Positions 38,609-48,219 of a stretch of 64,000 nucleotides of DNA are shown one piece after another; position 1 is the first letter of the stretch; every line of letters starts with the position of its first letter. This DNA is from JAJPKK01 sp963844635. GTDB lineage: Bacteria; Pseudomonadota; Alphaproteobacteria; Rhizobiales; Xanthobacteraceae. The stretch is taken from the NCBI GenBank assembly GCA_963844635.1, contig CAWJPD010000003.1, forward strand, positions 248,001 to 312,000, in the 5' to 3' direction. The position numbers and the translations under genes are program-made. Below the pieces are notes generated by a model. That model was not told where the DNA came from, ran no database searches, and worked only from the letters and a program-made list of their open reading frames with translations.

Positions 38609-40234
38609 ATGAAGTCTTGGCTGCTGCGGCGCTCGACTTTGCGCATTGCCGACGGCTTTGCGCTTGCCGCGATCGTCGCGGTTGGCGTGATTGCCGCGCT
38701 CACCTTTCGCGATTACGGGCTGGGCTGGGATGACTATACCCACGCAGAATATGGCGGGCTGCTGCTTCGCCTTTATTCCTCGGGCTTCACCGACCGCCGG
38801 GCGCTGTCCTTCGTCAATCTCTATGCCTATGGCGGCGGCTTCGATCTCATAGCGACGCTGGCGGCCAAAGTGCTGCCGTTCAGCCTGTTCGAGACGAGGC
38901 GACTGGTTGGCGCCGTCATCGGTGTCATCGGCCTTCTGGTGACTTGGCGGCTTGCGCGTCGCGTCGGCGGACCGATCGCGGCGGCAGTCACGGTCGCCCT
39001 GCTCGCGACCTGTCCCCTCTATTACGGCAACATGTATATCAACGCGAAGGATGCGCCTTTCGCCGTTGCGATGGCGTTTCTGACGCTGGCGCTGGTGCGC
39101 GCATTCGAAGAGTATCCGCTGGTTTCGCCCATCACCTCGGCGATGGTCGGGGGCGCCGCGGGACTTGCCTTCGGGACGCGCGTGCTGGGCGGATTGGGGG
39201 CAATTAACGCATTTGCGGCACTCACGCTGTTGTTCGTCGTGGAAAGCCACCGCGCGGGGCCGCGGCTCGCATTTCTCCACGTTCGCCAGTTCGCCGTCCG
39301 TCTCGCCCCGGCCCTGCTGTTCGGCTATGCGGTGATGGCCCTGGTATGGCCGTGGGCGGTGATTGAGCCGCTCAATCCGTTGCGGGCGGTCGCCTATTTT
39401 TCGCATTTCTTCGAGAAGCCGTGGAAGGAGATGTTCGACGGCGTGGCGCTTCCCGTTCCGGACATGCCGCGCGATTACGTACCCAGGCTTTTCATGCTCA
39501 AAGAACCGGAGCTGTTTCTGCTGCTCGGCATCGGCGGTGCCGCGGGCGCGTTAGTTGCGGCCTGTCGCCGCGACCTAGGGCTGCGGCGGCGGGCAGTGCT
39601 CGTGCTTCTGGTCTGCGCGGCCTTGTTTCCGGTCGCCCTTACGGTGGTCACGCGACCGGCAATGTACAATGGCATTCGCCACTTCGTATTCCTGGCACCG
39701 CCTCTGGCTGTCCTGGGCGGTCTCGCCGCCGCTTGGCTGATCGAGAAGCTGTCGCGCCTTGGTGCCCCCTGGCCTGCTTTCGCCGCCATCGTCATCGCCG
39801 CCGGCCTCGTTCTGCCGATCAGGGAGATGGTGCGACTGCACCCTTACCAATACACGCATTTCAACATGATTGCGGGCGGCGTGCGCGGGGCCGACGAACG
39901 CTACATGATCGATTACTGGGGACTGGCGTTCAAACAGGCCGCGCAGGCCCTGCGCGCCGAGCTTGTCGATCGTCATGAAACTCCGCCCGGCGGCCGTCCG
40001 TGGCAGGTCGCCATTTGCGGGCCGCGGCATCCTGCCGAGGTCGAGCTAGGTGCGGAGTTTCATGTCGGTTGGGATGCAGCTGGCGCCGATTTCGTGCTCT
40101 CGATGGGCGAGTTCTACTGCGCCAAGCTTGCCGCACCCTTGTTCGTCGAGGTTGCGCGCGAGGGCGTCGTCTACGCGCGCGTCTATGACGTCCGTGGCCG
40201 GACCGTGACGAGCCGGCTCAGCCTGCAAGATTAA
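38609..40234 (+). CDS. Integral membrane glycosyltransferase, GT-C fold (GT39-like)
   Basis: A 541-residue inner-membrane protein with about 10-11 hydrophobic segments. The first external loop carries the acidic pair of GT-C enzymes (DYGLGWDDYTHAEYGG), and PLYYGNMYINAKDAPFAVAM follows a membrane segment, as in dolichyl/undecaprenyl-phosphate sugar transferases. A soluble C-terminal domain of about 110 residues has MIDYWGLAFKQAAQALRAEL and FYCAKLAAPLFVEVAREGVV. The acceptor may be a lipid or envelope glycan; the donor is expected to be a polyprenyl-phosphate sugar. It is a single gene after repeat R4. Confidence 0.8.
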   Translation: MKSWLLRRSTLRIADGFALAAIVAVGVIAALTFRDYGLGWDDYTHAEYGGLLLRLYSSGFTDRRALSFVNLYAYGGGFDLIATLAAKVLPFSLFETRRLVGAVIGVIGLLVTWRLARRVGGPIAAAVTVALLATCPLYYGNMYINAKDAPFAVAMAFLTLALVRAFEEYPLVSPITSAMVGGAAGLAFGTRVLGGLGAINAFAALTLLFVVESHRAGPRLAFLHVRQFAVRLAPALLFGYAVMALVWPWAVIEPLNPLRAVAYFSHFFEKPWKEMFDGVALPVPDMPRDYVPRLFMLKEPELFLLLGIGGAAGALVAACRRDLGLRRRAVLVLLVCAALFPVALTVVTRPAMYNGIRHFVFLAPPLAVLGGLAAAWLIEKLSRLGAPWPAFAAIVIAAGLVLPIREMVRLHPYQYTHFNMIAGGVRGADERYMIDYWGLAFKQAAQALRAELVDRHETPPGGRPWQVAICGPRHPAEVELGAEFHVGWDAAGADFVLSMGEFYCAKLAAPLFVEVAREGVVYARVYDVRGRTVTSRLSLQD

Positions 40235-40584
40235 GAGGCGATCTGAGAGACCAAGCGATTGGAAGGGCTCGCGGCGGCGTTTTCGGCGGAATCCGATCGC
40301 CGGTCCAACCGTGCGAGCCCCCCGACAAGAGGCTTGCCTTGAAAATCCGGTCGCAGGCGCCCGGGCGCCCGTTCCCACCGGCCTTCGACCGCGCTAGGCT
40401 CACCCCCACGCTTTTGGGAGATTGTCGATGCGGCGGCGGCATTTCCTTTCGGTGCGCGGCAGCGCGGCGGCGTGCCCACTCGTGGCGCAGGCATAACCGG
40501 AAATACCTTGATCGAACGAAATCCTTCAGGTTGAACGGAATCCGTCAGGTTCCGCCCCTGACCTTTCCCTCTGTGTGAGGACTG

Positions 40585-41871
40585 ATGACGACAGAGAGGT
40601 TGATGACGACGGATATCAATGCTCGCGACGGCGATGCTGCCGTCGCACCGAAGAAGGCCGCCCCGACGAAATTCTCTGGTTACCAGAGGTTCGTGGTTGC
40701 CCTTCTCGCGTTCCTGCAATTTTCGATCGTCCTCGACTTCATGATCATATCGCCGCTCGGCGCGATCATCATGCCGGACCTCGACATCAGTCCGCAGCGC
40801 TTCGGCGAGATCGTGTCGGCCTATGCTTTCAGCGCCGGCGCTTCCAGCCTGCTGGCCGCCGGCTTTGCCGACCGCTTCGATCGCAAGCGATTTCTTCTCT
40901 TCTTCTACGCCGGCTTCCTGGTCGGTACTGCGCTGTGCGCGCTGGCGCCCAATTATCCGCTGCTCCTTGCCGCCCGCATCGTGACCGGATTGTTCGGCGG
41001 CGTGATTGGCTCGATCGTTCTTGCGATCGCCACCGACCTGTTCGCCCTTGAGATGCGGGGTCGCGTGATGGGCATCGTACAGACGGCGTTTTCCGCGAGC
41101 CAGGTCCTGGGAATCCCCGCGGGTCTCTACATCGCTAATCTCTGGGGGTGGCACATCACATTCCTTGCAATCATCCTGGTAGCAACCCCGGTCGCTCTGA
41201 TCATTGCCTTCTACATGAAGCCCGTGTCCGGCCATCTCACGCTGAAGCACCAGGAAAACCCCTGGAGGCATCTGAAGCTCACCATCTTCGAGCCGCAATT
41301 CGTGCTAGCCTTCGTCACCACGGCATTGCTGGCGACTGGCGGGTATATGCTCATGCCGTTCGGCAGCGTTTACACCGTCAACAATATCGGCCTTTCGCTG
41401 TCCGACCTGCCCACCATTTACCTCGTATCAGGCTTCTTCACCATCTTCACAGGACCGTTGATCGGGCGACTGAGCGACGCGATCGGTCATCTGAGGACTT
41501 TTGCCTTCGGTGCCGTAGTTACGATCATCATGGTGCTGATCTACACGCACCTCGGCCACGTGTCGCTGCTGACGGTCATCATTGTCACGGTAGTGATGTT
41601 CGTCGGAATATTCTCGCGGATGATTCCATCGCGGGCGCTGATGTCGGCCATACCTGAGCCGACGAAACGAGGCTCCTTCAACGCGATCAGCGCCTCCCTG
41701 CAGCAACTCTCCGGCGGCATCGCTTCGGTGATCGCTGGCGGCACCGTGACGCAGCGTGCCGACGGCAGCCTCCAACATTTCGATCGCCTCGGCTACATCG
41801 TCGTTGGTACGACGCTGCTATCGCTGGTGTTGATGTATTTCATAGATAGAGCAGTACGAAGGACGCAATAG
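40585..41871 (+). CDS. MFS transporter (DHA1-like)
   Basis: A 428-residue carrier with 12 predicted helices after a hydrophilic 28-residue lead. SIVLDFMIISPLGAIIMPDL is typical of drug:H+ antiporter-like helix 1, and loop 2-3 carries AGFADRFDRKRFLL. The second half contains GPLIGRLSDAIGHLRTFAFG. The export or import substrate is unknown; this type includes sugar-efflux and arabinose-like carriers. Two in-frame ATG codons exist (40585, 40603); the first has tgagga upstream. The 350 bases before it, 40235-40584, contain no other gene. The next gene (M20 peptidase) is convergent. Confidence 0.87.
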   Translation: MTTERLMTTDINARDGDAAVAPKKAAPTKFSGYQRFVVALLAFLQFSIVLDFMIISPLGAIIMPDLDISPQRFGEIVSAYAFSAGASSLLAAGFADRFDRKRFLLFFYAGFLVGTALCALAPNYPLLLAARIVTGLFGGVIGSIVLAIATDLFALEMRGRVMGIVQTAFSASQVLGIPAGLYIANLWGWHITFLAIILVATPVALIIAFYMKPVSGHLTLKHQENPWRHLKLTIFEPQFVLAFVTTALLATGGYMLMPFGSVYTVNNIGLSLSDLPTIYLVSGFFTIFTGPLIGRLSDAIGHLRTFAFGAVVTIIMVLIYTHLGHVSLLTVIIVTVVMFVGIFSRMIPSRALMSAIPEPTKRGSFNAISASLQQLSGGIASVIAGGTVTQRADGSLQHFDRLGYIVVGTTLLSLVLMYFIDRAVRRTQ

Positions 41872-41916
41872 AACGAGCGAGCGCATTGCGCAGAAAGCAG
41901 GCCGCAATGGCCGGAC

Positions 41917-43317
41917 TTACGCCGCGAGCGCCGCAAGGATGCGGACCCAGCTTCGCGTGCCCTTATGGAAGCTCTTTACGTCGTATTTCTCGTTCGGCGA
42001 GTGGACGCGATCGTCGTCGAGACCGAAGCCGACCATCAGCGTGTCGATGCCGAGGATGCGCTTGAACTCCCCGACCACCGGGATGGAGCCACCGGAGCCG
42101 ATCAGCAGCGCATCGGTTCCCCATTCCCTGGTCAGCGCCGCGCGGGCGGCGGCGAGCTGCGGCAAGCTCCAGTCGAGCGTGACCGCCGGGGTACCGGAAT
42201 GCCCCTTGAACTCGACCTTGCAGTCGGAGGGAATCTGGGCGCGCACGAATTCGCGGAATTTCTCCCGGACTTTGTCGGGGTCCTGCCGTCCAACCAGGCG
42301 GAATGACACCTTTGCGGTCGCTTCGGCCGGGATCACCGTTTTTGCGCCGTCGCCCGTATAGCCTCCCCAAATGCCATTCACGTCGCAGGTCGGCCGCGAT
42401 GCGATCTGCTCGATGACGAGACGCCCGGTCTCGCCGGCAGCTTTCGCGAGGCCCACCTGGCCGAGGAATTTTTCCGGCGACAGGCCAAGCGCGGCCCACT
42501 GCCTCTTGATCTCTTCGGGCAGCTCGGTGACGCCGTCATAAAATCCTGGAATCGTGATCTTGCCGTCGGCGCTGTGGATCGCGGCGATCACTTTGGCGAG
42601 AACGCGGATCGGATTTTGCGCCGGGCCGCCGAACAGGCCTGAATGAAGGTCGCGGTCCGCCGCCTTGATCTTGACCTCCTCATAGACAAGGCCGCGCAGC
42701 GCGGTAGTAATGGCGGGCGTCCTTGGGTCCCACATCCCGGTGTCGCAGACGAGCGCGATGTCGCCGGCGAGATCGGACTTATGGCTTTCCATCCACGCGG
42801 GCAGGTTCTTCGAGCCGCATTCCTCCTCGCCTTCGATCAGGAACGTGATGTCGAGGGGCAGCGAGCCGGTCACCGCCTTCCACGCGCGGCAGGCCTCGAT
42901 GAACGTCATCACCTGCCCCTTGTCGTCGCAGGCGCCGCGGGCGACGATAGCCTTGCGCCCATCCGCCAGCGTGGCGATCCGCGGCTCGAAAGGCGGCGTT
43001 TCCCAGAGATCCAGCGGATCGACGGGCTGAACGTCATAATGCCCATAGAACACGGCTCGCCGCCGGCCCCGCCGCCCATTTGCGCTCGAAGTTGCCGCCT
43101 TCGCGAGCACCACCGGATGTCCGGCGGTCGGGTGGACTTCGGCAGCGAAGTCGAGGGTCGACAGATCGGCAGCCACACTGAAGGCCGCGGTCCGGCACTC
43201 GTCTGCATAGGCAGGATCGGTGGAAACGGATTTGATGGCGAGCAGCTTGAAGAGCCGGGCGATGCTGTTGTCGAGTTCCGCATCTACGTGAGACAGTACC
43301 TGGTCGAGGTCTGACAT
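41917..43317 (-). CDS. M20-family dipeptidase / metallopeptidase
   Basis: A 466-residue zinc peptidase of the M20 family (ArgE/DapE/CNDP-like). Metal and catalytic residues are seen in RAVFYGHYDVQPVDP (His and Asp), ARGACDDKGQVMTFIEA, and LIEGEEECGSKNLP (catalytic Glu pair). The dimerisation domain follows (RDLHSGLFGGPAQNPIRVLA) and the C-terminal metal His lies in RVHSPNEKYDV. The ATG at 43317 starts MSDLDQVLSHVDAELDN, the conserved N-terminus; the longer frame to 43416 is not conserved-looking. No signal peptide is present, so it is cytoplasmic. Likely substrate: dipeptides. Confidence 0.92.
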   Translation of the reverse strand: MSDLDQVLSHVDAELDNSIARLFKLLAIKSVSTDPAYADECRTAAFSVAADLSTLDFAAEVHPTAGHPVVLAKAATSSANGRRGRRRAVFYGHYDVQPVDPLDLWETPPFEPRIATLADGRKAIVARGACDDKGQVMTFIEACRAWKAVTGSLPLDITFLIEGEEECGSKNLPAWMESHKSDLAGDIALVCDTGMWDPRTPAITTALRGLVYEEVKIKAADRDLHSGLFGGPAQNPIRVLAKVIAAIHSADGKITIPGFYDGVTELPEEIKRQWAALGLSPEKFLGQVGLAKAAGETGRLVIEQIASRPTCDVNGIWGGYTGDGAKTVIPAEATAKVSFRLVGRQDPDKVREKFREFVRAQIPSDCKVEFKGHSGTPAVTLDWSLPQLAAARAALTREWGTDALLIGSGGSIPVVGEFKRILGIDTLMVGFGLDDDRVHSPNEKYDVKSFHKGTRSWVRILAALAA

Positions 43318-43698
43318 TTCGATAGCCTTTTCCCGAAATTGCGAAGAGCGACGATGGCGCGCCGATGGGCAGCATGCAAAACCGTGCGCGAGTATTTCCT
43401 GTTTTCGCCGGTGCAAATAAAACTTTTTCTATCCCGCCTAAATCGAGGACGTTTCTTTCTCTGGGAGCCCGATCGAGAGCAGGCCGGCTGTTCTCGCTCT
43501 TTATAGTCAGGCGGGGCGCCCGAGGCGAGCCTCGGTGAAGGCTGCGCGCCGCGCGTCGCGAGCGTTGCATTGGCGCAGCCACGTAGGCGTTGTCAATTTG
43601 CAACACATGCCGCCAATCTCTCGCGGCGCCGCGTTTTGCGCTGGTCGCGGCGCCAAAGATGTTTTTTGTTGGGTAAGGCGAAGCCAGACGAGGGGGCC

Positions 43699-44061
43699 AT
43701 GGACGAGCTTGTCGACCGGATTGTCGCCAATGTCGGCGTTGAACGATCGGTCGCACAGCGCGCCGTTGCCATCATCCTGCACTTCCTGGCCACCGAAGGT
43801 CCGACCGACAAGGTGGAGCACCTGATCGCCCGCTTGCCGGGTGCTGACGAGGCGATTGACGTCGCGCGGACGGAAAGCGGACCGCTGTTCGGCATGAGCG
43901 GCATCATGGGAGTGGGCAGCCGTCTGATGGGAGTGGGACTTGGAATGGGCGAGATCAGAGGTGTCACGCAGCAGATCATGACCTATGCGCGCGAGAAAAT
44001 CGGGGACGAGACGGTCGATGAGATCGTCGCCGCAATCCCCGGCCTTGCCCAGTTCATCTGA
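43699..44061 (+). CDS. DUF2267-like small protein
   Basis: A 120-residue protein starting MDELVDRIVANVGVERSVAQ. The N-terminal helix set (ILHFLATEGPTDKVEHLIAR) is followed by a glycine/methionine-rich turn (FGMSGIMGVGSRLMGVGLGM) and a last helical segment (IRGVTQQIMTYAREKIGDET). I recognise it as a DUF2267-type family seen in Bradyrhizobium relatives; function unknown. The ATG at 43699 is preceded by gacgaggggg. The DUF4332 gene follows after 28 bases on the same strand and is probably cotranscribed. Confidence 0.7.
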   Translation: MDELVDRIVANVGVERSVAQRAVAIILHFLATEGPTDKVEHLIARLPGADEAIDVARTESGPLFGMSGIMGVGSRLMGVGLGMGEIRGVTQQIMTYAREKIGDETVDEIVAAIPGLAQFI

Positions 44062-44089
44062 TGCGACAGCTGGCCGGCGTGAATCGATC

Positions 44090-44497
44090 ATGACCTTTCC
44101 CATTTCTGATTTGTCGCTGGTTGATCCCGAGCTTCGCGTCAAGCTCAAGAGCATCGGCATCCGCACCACCGGCAGGCTGCTTGAAACGGCGAAGCGCGCC
44201 AATGATCGAAAGATTTTGGCAAAGCGGATCGATATCGATCCAAGAATTCTTCTCGGCATCGCAAACCTTGCCGATCGTATGCGCATCAGGGGCGTCGGGC
44301 AGGACTATGCGGAACTGCTCAAAGCGGCGGGCGTCGACACCGTGAACGAGTTGCGTTACCGCAATCCCGCCAATCTCGCCAAGAGGATGGCTGATGCGAA
44401 CGCGCAGCTCAACCTGGTGCGCGTGCTGCCATCGGTGCCGATGGTGCGGAACTGGGTCGAACAAGCAAAGAAGCTGCAGCTGATGATTTCCTACTGA
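44090..44497 (+). CDS. DUF4332 domain protein (helix-hairpin-helix type)
   Basis: A 135-residue protein. The segments RVKLKSIGIRTTGRLLETAK and LADRMRIRGVGQDYAELLKA then AGVDTVNELRYRNPANLAKR form tandem helix-hairpin-helix units (IGI, GVG), as in DUF4332 proteins related to TfoX C-terminal and polymerase HhH domains. These may bind DNA or protein; no function is fixed. ATG 44090 is the natural start after the upstream stop. Repeat R5 follows 35 bases after its stop. Confidence 0.8.
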   Translation: MTFPISDLSLVDPELRVKLKSIGIRTTGRLLETAKRANDRKILAKRIDIDPRILLGIANLADRMRIRGVGQDYAELLKAAGVDTVNELRYRNPANLAKRMADANAQLNLVRVLPSVPMVRNWVEQAKKLQLMISY

Positions 44498-44531
44498 TCT
44501 CAACACGATCTGCGGCAGGGATGAACACCCG

Positions 44532-44631
44532 CAGCGGGATGAGTTCAGCTTGAAATTGCTTCCTGCTCGATCGTCTTTGATCTTGCGCATGATCATGTCC
44601 GAAAAGTGCGACTTTTCCGGATCAAGCGCTT
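44532..44631. repeat. Composite hairpin repeat, copy R5 (modules A, B)
   Basis: Module A at 44532-44569 (gcgggatgagttcagc, then ctgctcga) is imperfect. Module B at 44580-44630 runs gcgcatgatcatgtccgaa to ttttccggatcaagcgct, shorter by a few bases than R4 in the central part. It lies between the DUF4332 stop and folP. Confidence 0.78.
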
Positions 44632-44667
44632 GCTTGACAGCACACAGACGGCGGCAACAATTCTTCG

Positions 44668-45544
44668 ATGGATTCCATATCCGTTTCCCCCACCATTACG
44701 GAGGGTATGGCCGCGCGCGCCGCCAGCGGCGCGCTCCGCTTCGTGCCGCTTCTGTCGGCGCAGCGCCCGGCGATCATGGGAATCTTTGAACGTGACGCCG
44801 AACTCCTTTTCCGATGGCGGCGCGTTTCTGGATCCCGCAGCGGCGGTCGCCCATGCCGAGCAGATGGTGGCTGAGGGAGCCGACATGATCGATGTCGGCG
44901 CTGAGTCGACCCGTCCCTATGGCGGTGCTTCACCGGTTGATGTCGAAGAAGAATTGCAACGGCTCGGCGACGTGCTTCCCGTCGTGGCCCGGCTCGGCCG
45001 CCTGGTTTCGATCGACAGCATGAAAGCGAGCGTCGCCGAGTGGGCGCTCGACCGCGGCGCCGGCATCGTGAACGACGTCTGGGGTCTGCAACATGACCCT
45101 GCAATGGCGGACGTGGTTGCCCGTCATCGCGTTCCGGTCATCATCATGCATAACCGCGAGGCGGCCGACCCCGGCATCGATATCCTCGGCGATATCCAGG
45201 CCTTTTTCACGCGGTCGCTGGACATCGCTGCGCGCGCCGGCATTAGCCGCGACCTCATCATCCTCGACCCAGGCATCGGGTTCGGCAAGACGCCCGAACA
45301 GAGCATGACGGTGATCGCGCGCCTCGGCGAACTCGCGAAATTCGGGCTTCCGTTGCTGGTCGGGGCGTCGCGCAAACGCTTCATTGCGTCTGTTGCGTCT
45401 GCGCCGCCGCAGCGGCGTCTCGGCGGCTCGCTCGCGGCCCACCTTCTGGCGGTCGAGCGCGGGGCGGCGCTGATCCGCACCCATGACGTCGCTGAAACGG
45501 TACAGGCGATGCGCGTCATGTCCGCAATCCGGGAGCGATCATGA
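44668..45544 (+). pseudogene. folP: Dihydropteroate synthase, one frameshift
   Basis: FolP joins p-aminobenzoate to the pterin diphosphate in folate synthesis and is the sulfonamide target. The N-terminal frame ends RPAIMGI and the next frame begins LNVTPNSFSDGGAFLDP; removing one T from ttt at 44785-44787 joins them. The remaining motifs are complete: DMIDVGAESTRPYGG, VSIDSMKASVAEWAL, GIVNDVWGLQ, LILDPGIGFGKTPEQS, LLVGASRKRF. The repaired protein is 291 residues, normal length. Because the gene is usually essential and sits in an intact fol operon, a homopolymer sequence error is the best reading. The stop overlaps the folB start (ATGA). Confidence 0.9.
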
Positions 45545-45909
45545 CGGACATGATCTTCGTCAAGGGCCTCCTGGTCCATGCGCATCATGGCGTGATGCCG
45601 CACGAAACCCAGGTGGGCCAACGCTTCATCATCGACCTCGAGCTTGCGGTCGATCTCGCACCCGCCGGCCTCAGCGACAAGCTCGCGGATACGGCCTCTT
45701 ATGGAGCGATCGTCGAAGTGGCAACGCACGCCTTCACGGCCACCGATCATCGCCTGGTCGAGGCAGCGGCATCACGGGTTGCCGAGGCGCTGCTTGGCGG
45801 TTTTCCTAACGTCGCCTCGGTGCGAGTGACGGTGCACAAGCCGCATGCGCCGATCGCCGCGATCTTCAATGATGTCGGCGTCTCGATCCTGCGCGTCCGG
45901 CATGGTTGA
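45541..45909 (+). CDS. folB: Dihydroneopterin aldolase
   Basis: A 122-residue enzyme that converts dihydroneopterin to 6-hydroxymethyl-dihydropterin. Signatures are MIFVKGLLVHAHHGVMPHET (with the catalytic-site region before QVGQRFIIDLEL), DTASYGAIVEVATHAF, HRLVEAAASRVAEALLGGFP and the closing VTVHKPHAPIAAIF. It overlaps folP by four bases and folK by eight, so the three genes are translationally coupled. Confidence 0.95.
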   Translation: MTDMIFVKGLLVHAHHGVMPHETQVGQRFIIDLELAVDLAPAGLSDKLADTASYGAIVEVATHAFTATDHRLVEAAASRVAEALLGGFPNVASVRVTVHKPHAPIAAIFNDVGVSILRVRHG

Positions 45910-46390
45910 GGCGCTGCTCGCGCTGGGCGGCAATCTCGGCGACGTACGGGAAACCCTTGATGGGGCTGTTTCCAAACTGTGCGACGGTGTCGCCGCGCAA
46001 TTGCTCGCCCGTTCGTCCGATTACCGCACGCCGCCCTGGGGGTTCACCGAACAACCCGCTTTCATCAATTGCTGCATTCTCGTTGCGACGGAATTGTCGC
46101 CGAGAAGGTTGTTGGGCCGGGCTCAGCGGGTGGAGACGATGTTTGGACGAGATCGCGCGCGCGAGCAGCGCTGGGGGCCGCGCCCGCTCGACATCGACAT
46201 CATCGCCTACGAAGAGCTTGCCATCGACGAGCCCGGCCTGACGCTGCCGCATCCAAGGTTCAACGAACGCGCTTTCGTGCTGGTGCCGCTTGCGGAGATC
46301 GTTCCGAGCCGCGAGATCGCGGGAGTGAGGATCGCCGACGCGTTGGCCCGGTTGGACCTCACCGGGATCGAGAAGCTGCCGCCGCGGTGA
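45902..46390 (+). CDS. folK: 2-amino-4-hydroxy-6-hydroxymethyldihydropteridine diphosphokinase
   Basis: A 162-residue pyrophosphokinase acting between FolB and FolP. It has LLALGGNLGDVRETLDGAV, RTPPWGFTEQPAFINCCI, and the signature EQRWGPRPLDIDIIAYEE with its metal-binding DxD. The C-terminal part has LPHPRFNERAFVLVPLAEIV. The ATG at 45902 lies inside the end of folB (8-base overlap) and starts MVEALLALGGN, the conserved beginning. It ends the folP-folB-folK set. Confidence 0.95.
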   Translation: MVEALLALGGNLGDVRETLDGAVSKLCDGVAAQLLARSSDYRTPPWGFTEQPAFINCCILVATELSPRRLLGRAQRVETMFGRDRAREQRWGPRPLDIDIIAYEELAIDEPGLTLPHPRFNERAFVLVPLAEIVPSREIAGVRIADALARLDLTGIEKLPPR

Positions 46391-46625
46391 TCCCAATTCT
46401 TGAAGGGCTGCCGCGCACCATGGGTAGCCTCGGTTGAGCGGCAGCGAAACCGAGCACGGAGGCTGAAAACCCTGCAATAAGTTAAAGAGTGGCGGCGCTA
46501 ATCTGGATTCGCACCGGCGCTGCGGCATTAGACCACTCGAACCGCGGACGGCGCTCAATCCAGGCTACGACCCTCTCAACTTGCGAGAGTGATCACCTAC
46601 GTCAGGTCGGATCGCAATATCGCGT

Positions 46626-47900
46626 TTAATCCTTCGCGAGGGTGCGGCGACGTAGCGGCCGCAACACGAACAGAGCCAAGCCGACGACGATGAAGTTCAT
46701 CATCGTGGCCAGCAGAAAAACCATTTGCCAGCTTCCGGTCGCGTCCTTGAGCATGTTGGCGACCGGCGCAAATATGCCCGAGGCACCCTTGGCAGTATAA
46801 AGCAGGCTCAGGTTAACGGTGGCGAATTTCGGCCCGAAGCTGTCGGTGCACGTTGACGGGAACAGGCTGAAGATCTCTCCCCAGGTCAGGAAGATCATCG
46901 CCGCGAACAGGACGAAGGCCCAGGGTGCTGTGCCCATTGACCCGAGCAGCCAATAGGCGATGCCGCCCAGGGTAAACGCGATCCCCATCGTGTATTCGCG
47001 GCCGATATTGTCGGAAACCCACCCGAACAGAGGACGAGCGGTGCCATTGGCAATACTGTCGACGATCAGGGCGACCGCAATCGTCGTGGTGCCGAACACA
47101 AGCACGACCTTGTCGACGCCGAAATCCTTGGCGATAGGGGCAATCTGCGCGGTCGCCATCAGGCCGCTGCCGGACACCATGACGAACATCAGATAAAGGA
47201 GCCAGAACACCGGAGACTTGAGCACCTCGCCAGGCCTATAGCTGCGGACTGACTGGATCACCTTGGGCGCCGCGCTTGCGGGAATTTCGCCCGGTTCTGG
47301 TCCTCGCAGCAGCCACGCCACAAGGAAGACGATGCCACCTTGAATGAGGCCAAACCAGAAGAAGGCAGCTTCGTAGCCGCTGGTGTTGATGACGTACTGA
47401 ATCGGAATCACACTCACGGCGGATCCCGCGCCATACCCGCCCGCAGTAAGCCCTACGGCGAGACCACGCCGGTCCGGAAACCACTTTACCGCATGACCGA
47501 CGCTGGTCGCATAGACTGCGCCGCCGCCAATGCCTCCGACCACGGCGCCGAAATAGAGCATGGCCAGGCTGTCAGCGAACGAATTGATGATCCATCCAGC
47601 CGCGACCATGATGCCGCCGAACGCGACCATCATCTTCGGTCCGCGTTGCGGGCCGAGATAATCGACGATCCAACCCTCGATCGGGGTGAGCCAAGTCTCC
47701 AGCGCGATGAAAATCGTGAAGGCGAACTGGATCGAGGCGATCGACCAGCCATGCGCCTGGTTCAGCGGGTTGACGAACAGCGTCCACCCGTATTGCAGGT
47801 TTGCGATCAGCACCATGCACAGGACGACCGACCCCAATTGGCTCCAACGCGTCGCGCTCGACGCCTGGGTGCTTATTCCGATGCTCGTCGCAACGCTCAT
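46626..47900 (-). CDS. MFS transporter, oxalate/formate antiporter (OFA) type
   Basis: A 424-residue carrier with 12 predicted helices. NLQYGWTLFVNPLNQAHGWS, PIEGWIVDYLGPQRGPKMMV and GGIGGGAVYATSVGHAVKWF then PDRRGLAVGLTAGGYGAGSA are hallmarks of the oxalate:formate antiporter family (OxlT-like). In oxalate users it exchanges oxalate for formate, but no oxalyl-CoA decarboxylase or formyl-CoA transferase gene is present here, so another carboxylate is possible. The start at 47900 has aagggacg upstream. It is divergent from the Bug binding-protein gene. Confidence 0.88.
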   Translation of the reverse strand: MSVATSIGISTQASSATRWSQLGSVVLCMVLIANLQYGWTLFVNPLNQAHGWSIASIQFAFTIFIALETWLTPIEGWIVDYLGPQRGPKMMVAFGGIMVAAGWIINSFADSLAMLYFGAVVGGIGGGAVYATSVGHAVKWFPDRRGLAVGLTAGGYGAGSAVSVIPIQYVINTSGYEAAFFWFGLIQGGIVFLVAWLLRGPEPGEIPASAAPKVIQSVRSYRPGEVLKSPVFWLLYLMFVMVSGSGLMATAQIAPIAKDFGVDKVVLVFGTTTIAVALIVDSIANGTARPLFGWVSDNIGREYTMGIAFTLGGIAYWLLGSMGTAPWAFVLFAAMIFLTWGEIFSLFPSTCTDSFGPKFATVNLSLLYTAKGASGIFAPVANMLKDATGSWQMVFLLATMMNFIVVGLALFVLRPLRRRTLAKD

Positions 47901-48219
47901 ATCTTCGTCCCTTGAATCCCGGCGAAATGCTTTCGGTGGCTAAAGCCCTGATCGTCACCACGCTGCCGCAGGTCGATGCCGCGCGACACCTGCCCCGCGT
48001 GAAAGATCGGCAGTTTAGGGGCAACAATGTGCGTAAATCAACCTGGTGTCTGGTCGGGGCTGGTCGGCCGGTTTGGCGCGGGACGGGTGTGCAGCCTCCG
48101 GCGATGACGATTGAGCGCGGCGCGTGTATCAATGCAGGGTGCCGGCAAGGCGAGCCTTCCTTGCGGCGCCGAAAACACGGCCGCCGACAGGTAGGACGCC
48201 AGGTGGAGGGGAAACCAAG
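47901..48219. other. Divergent control region, no gene seen
   Basis: About 320 bases between the divergent OFA carrier gene and the Bug binding-protein gene. No supported reading frame or repeat copy is visible. Promoters for both genes are expected here. Confidence 0.45.

Noticed and set aside
40231..41298. 355-codon minus-strand frame
   Set aside because: It is antisense to the MFS gene at 40585-41871 and has the Arg/Gly/Glu-rich look of shadow frames.
46440..46560. tRNA-like words on the minus strand (gtggtctaatgcc, gtgcgaatcc)
   Set aside because: No acceptor stem, anticodon arm or proper T-loop can be folded in order; the match is limited to scattered words.
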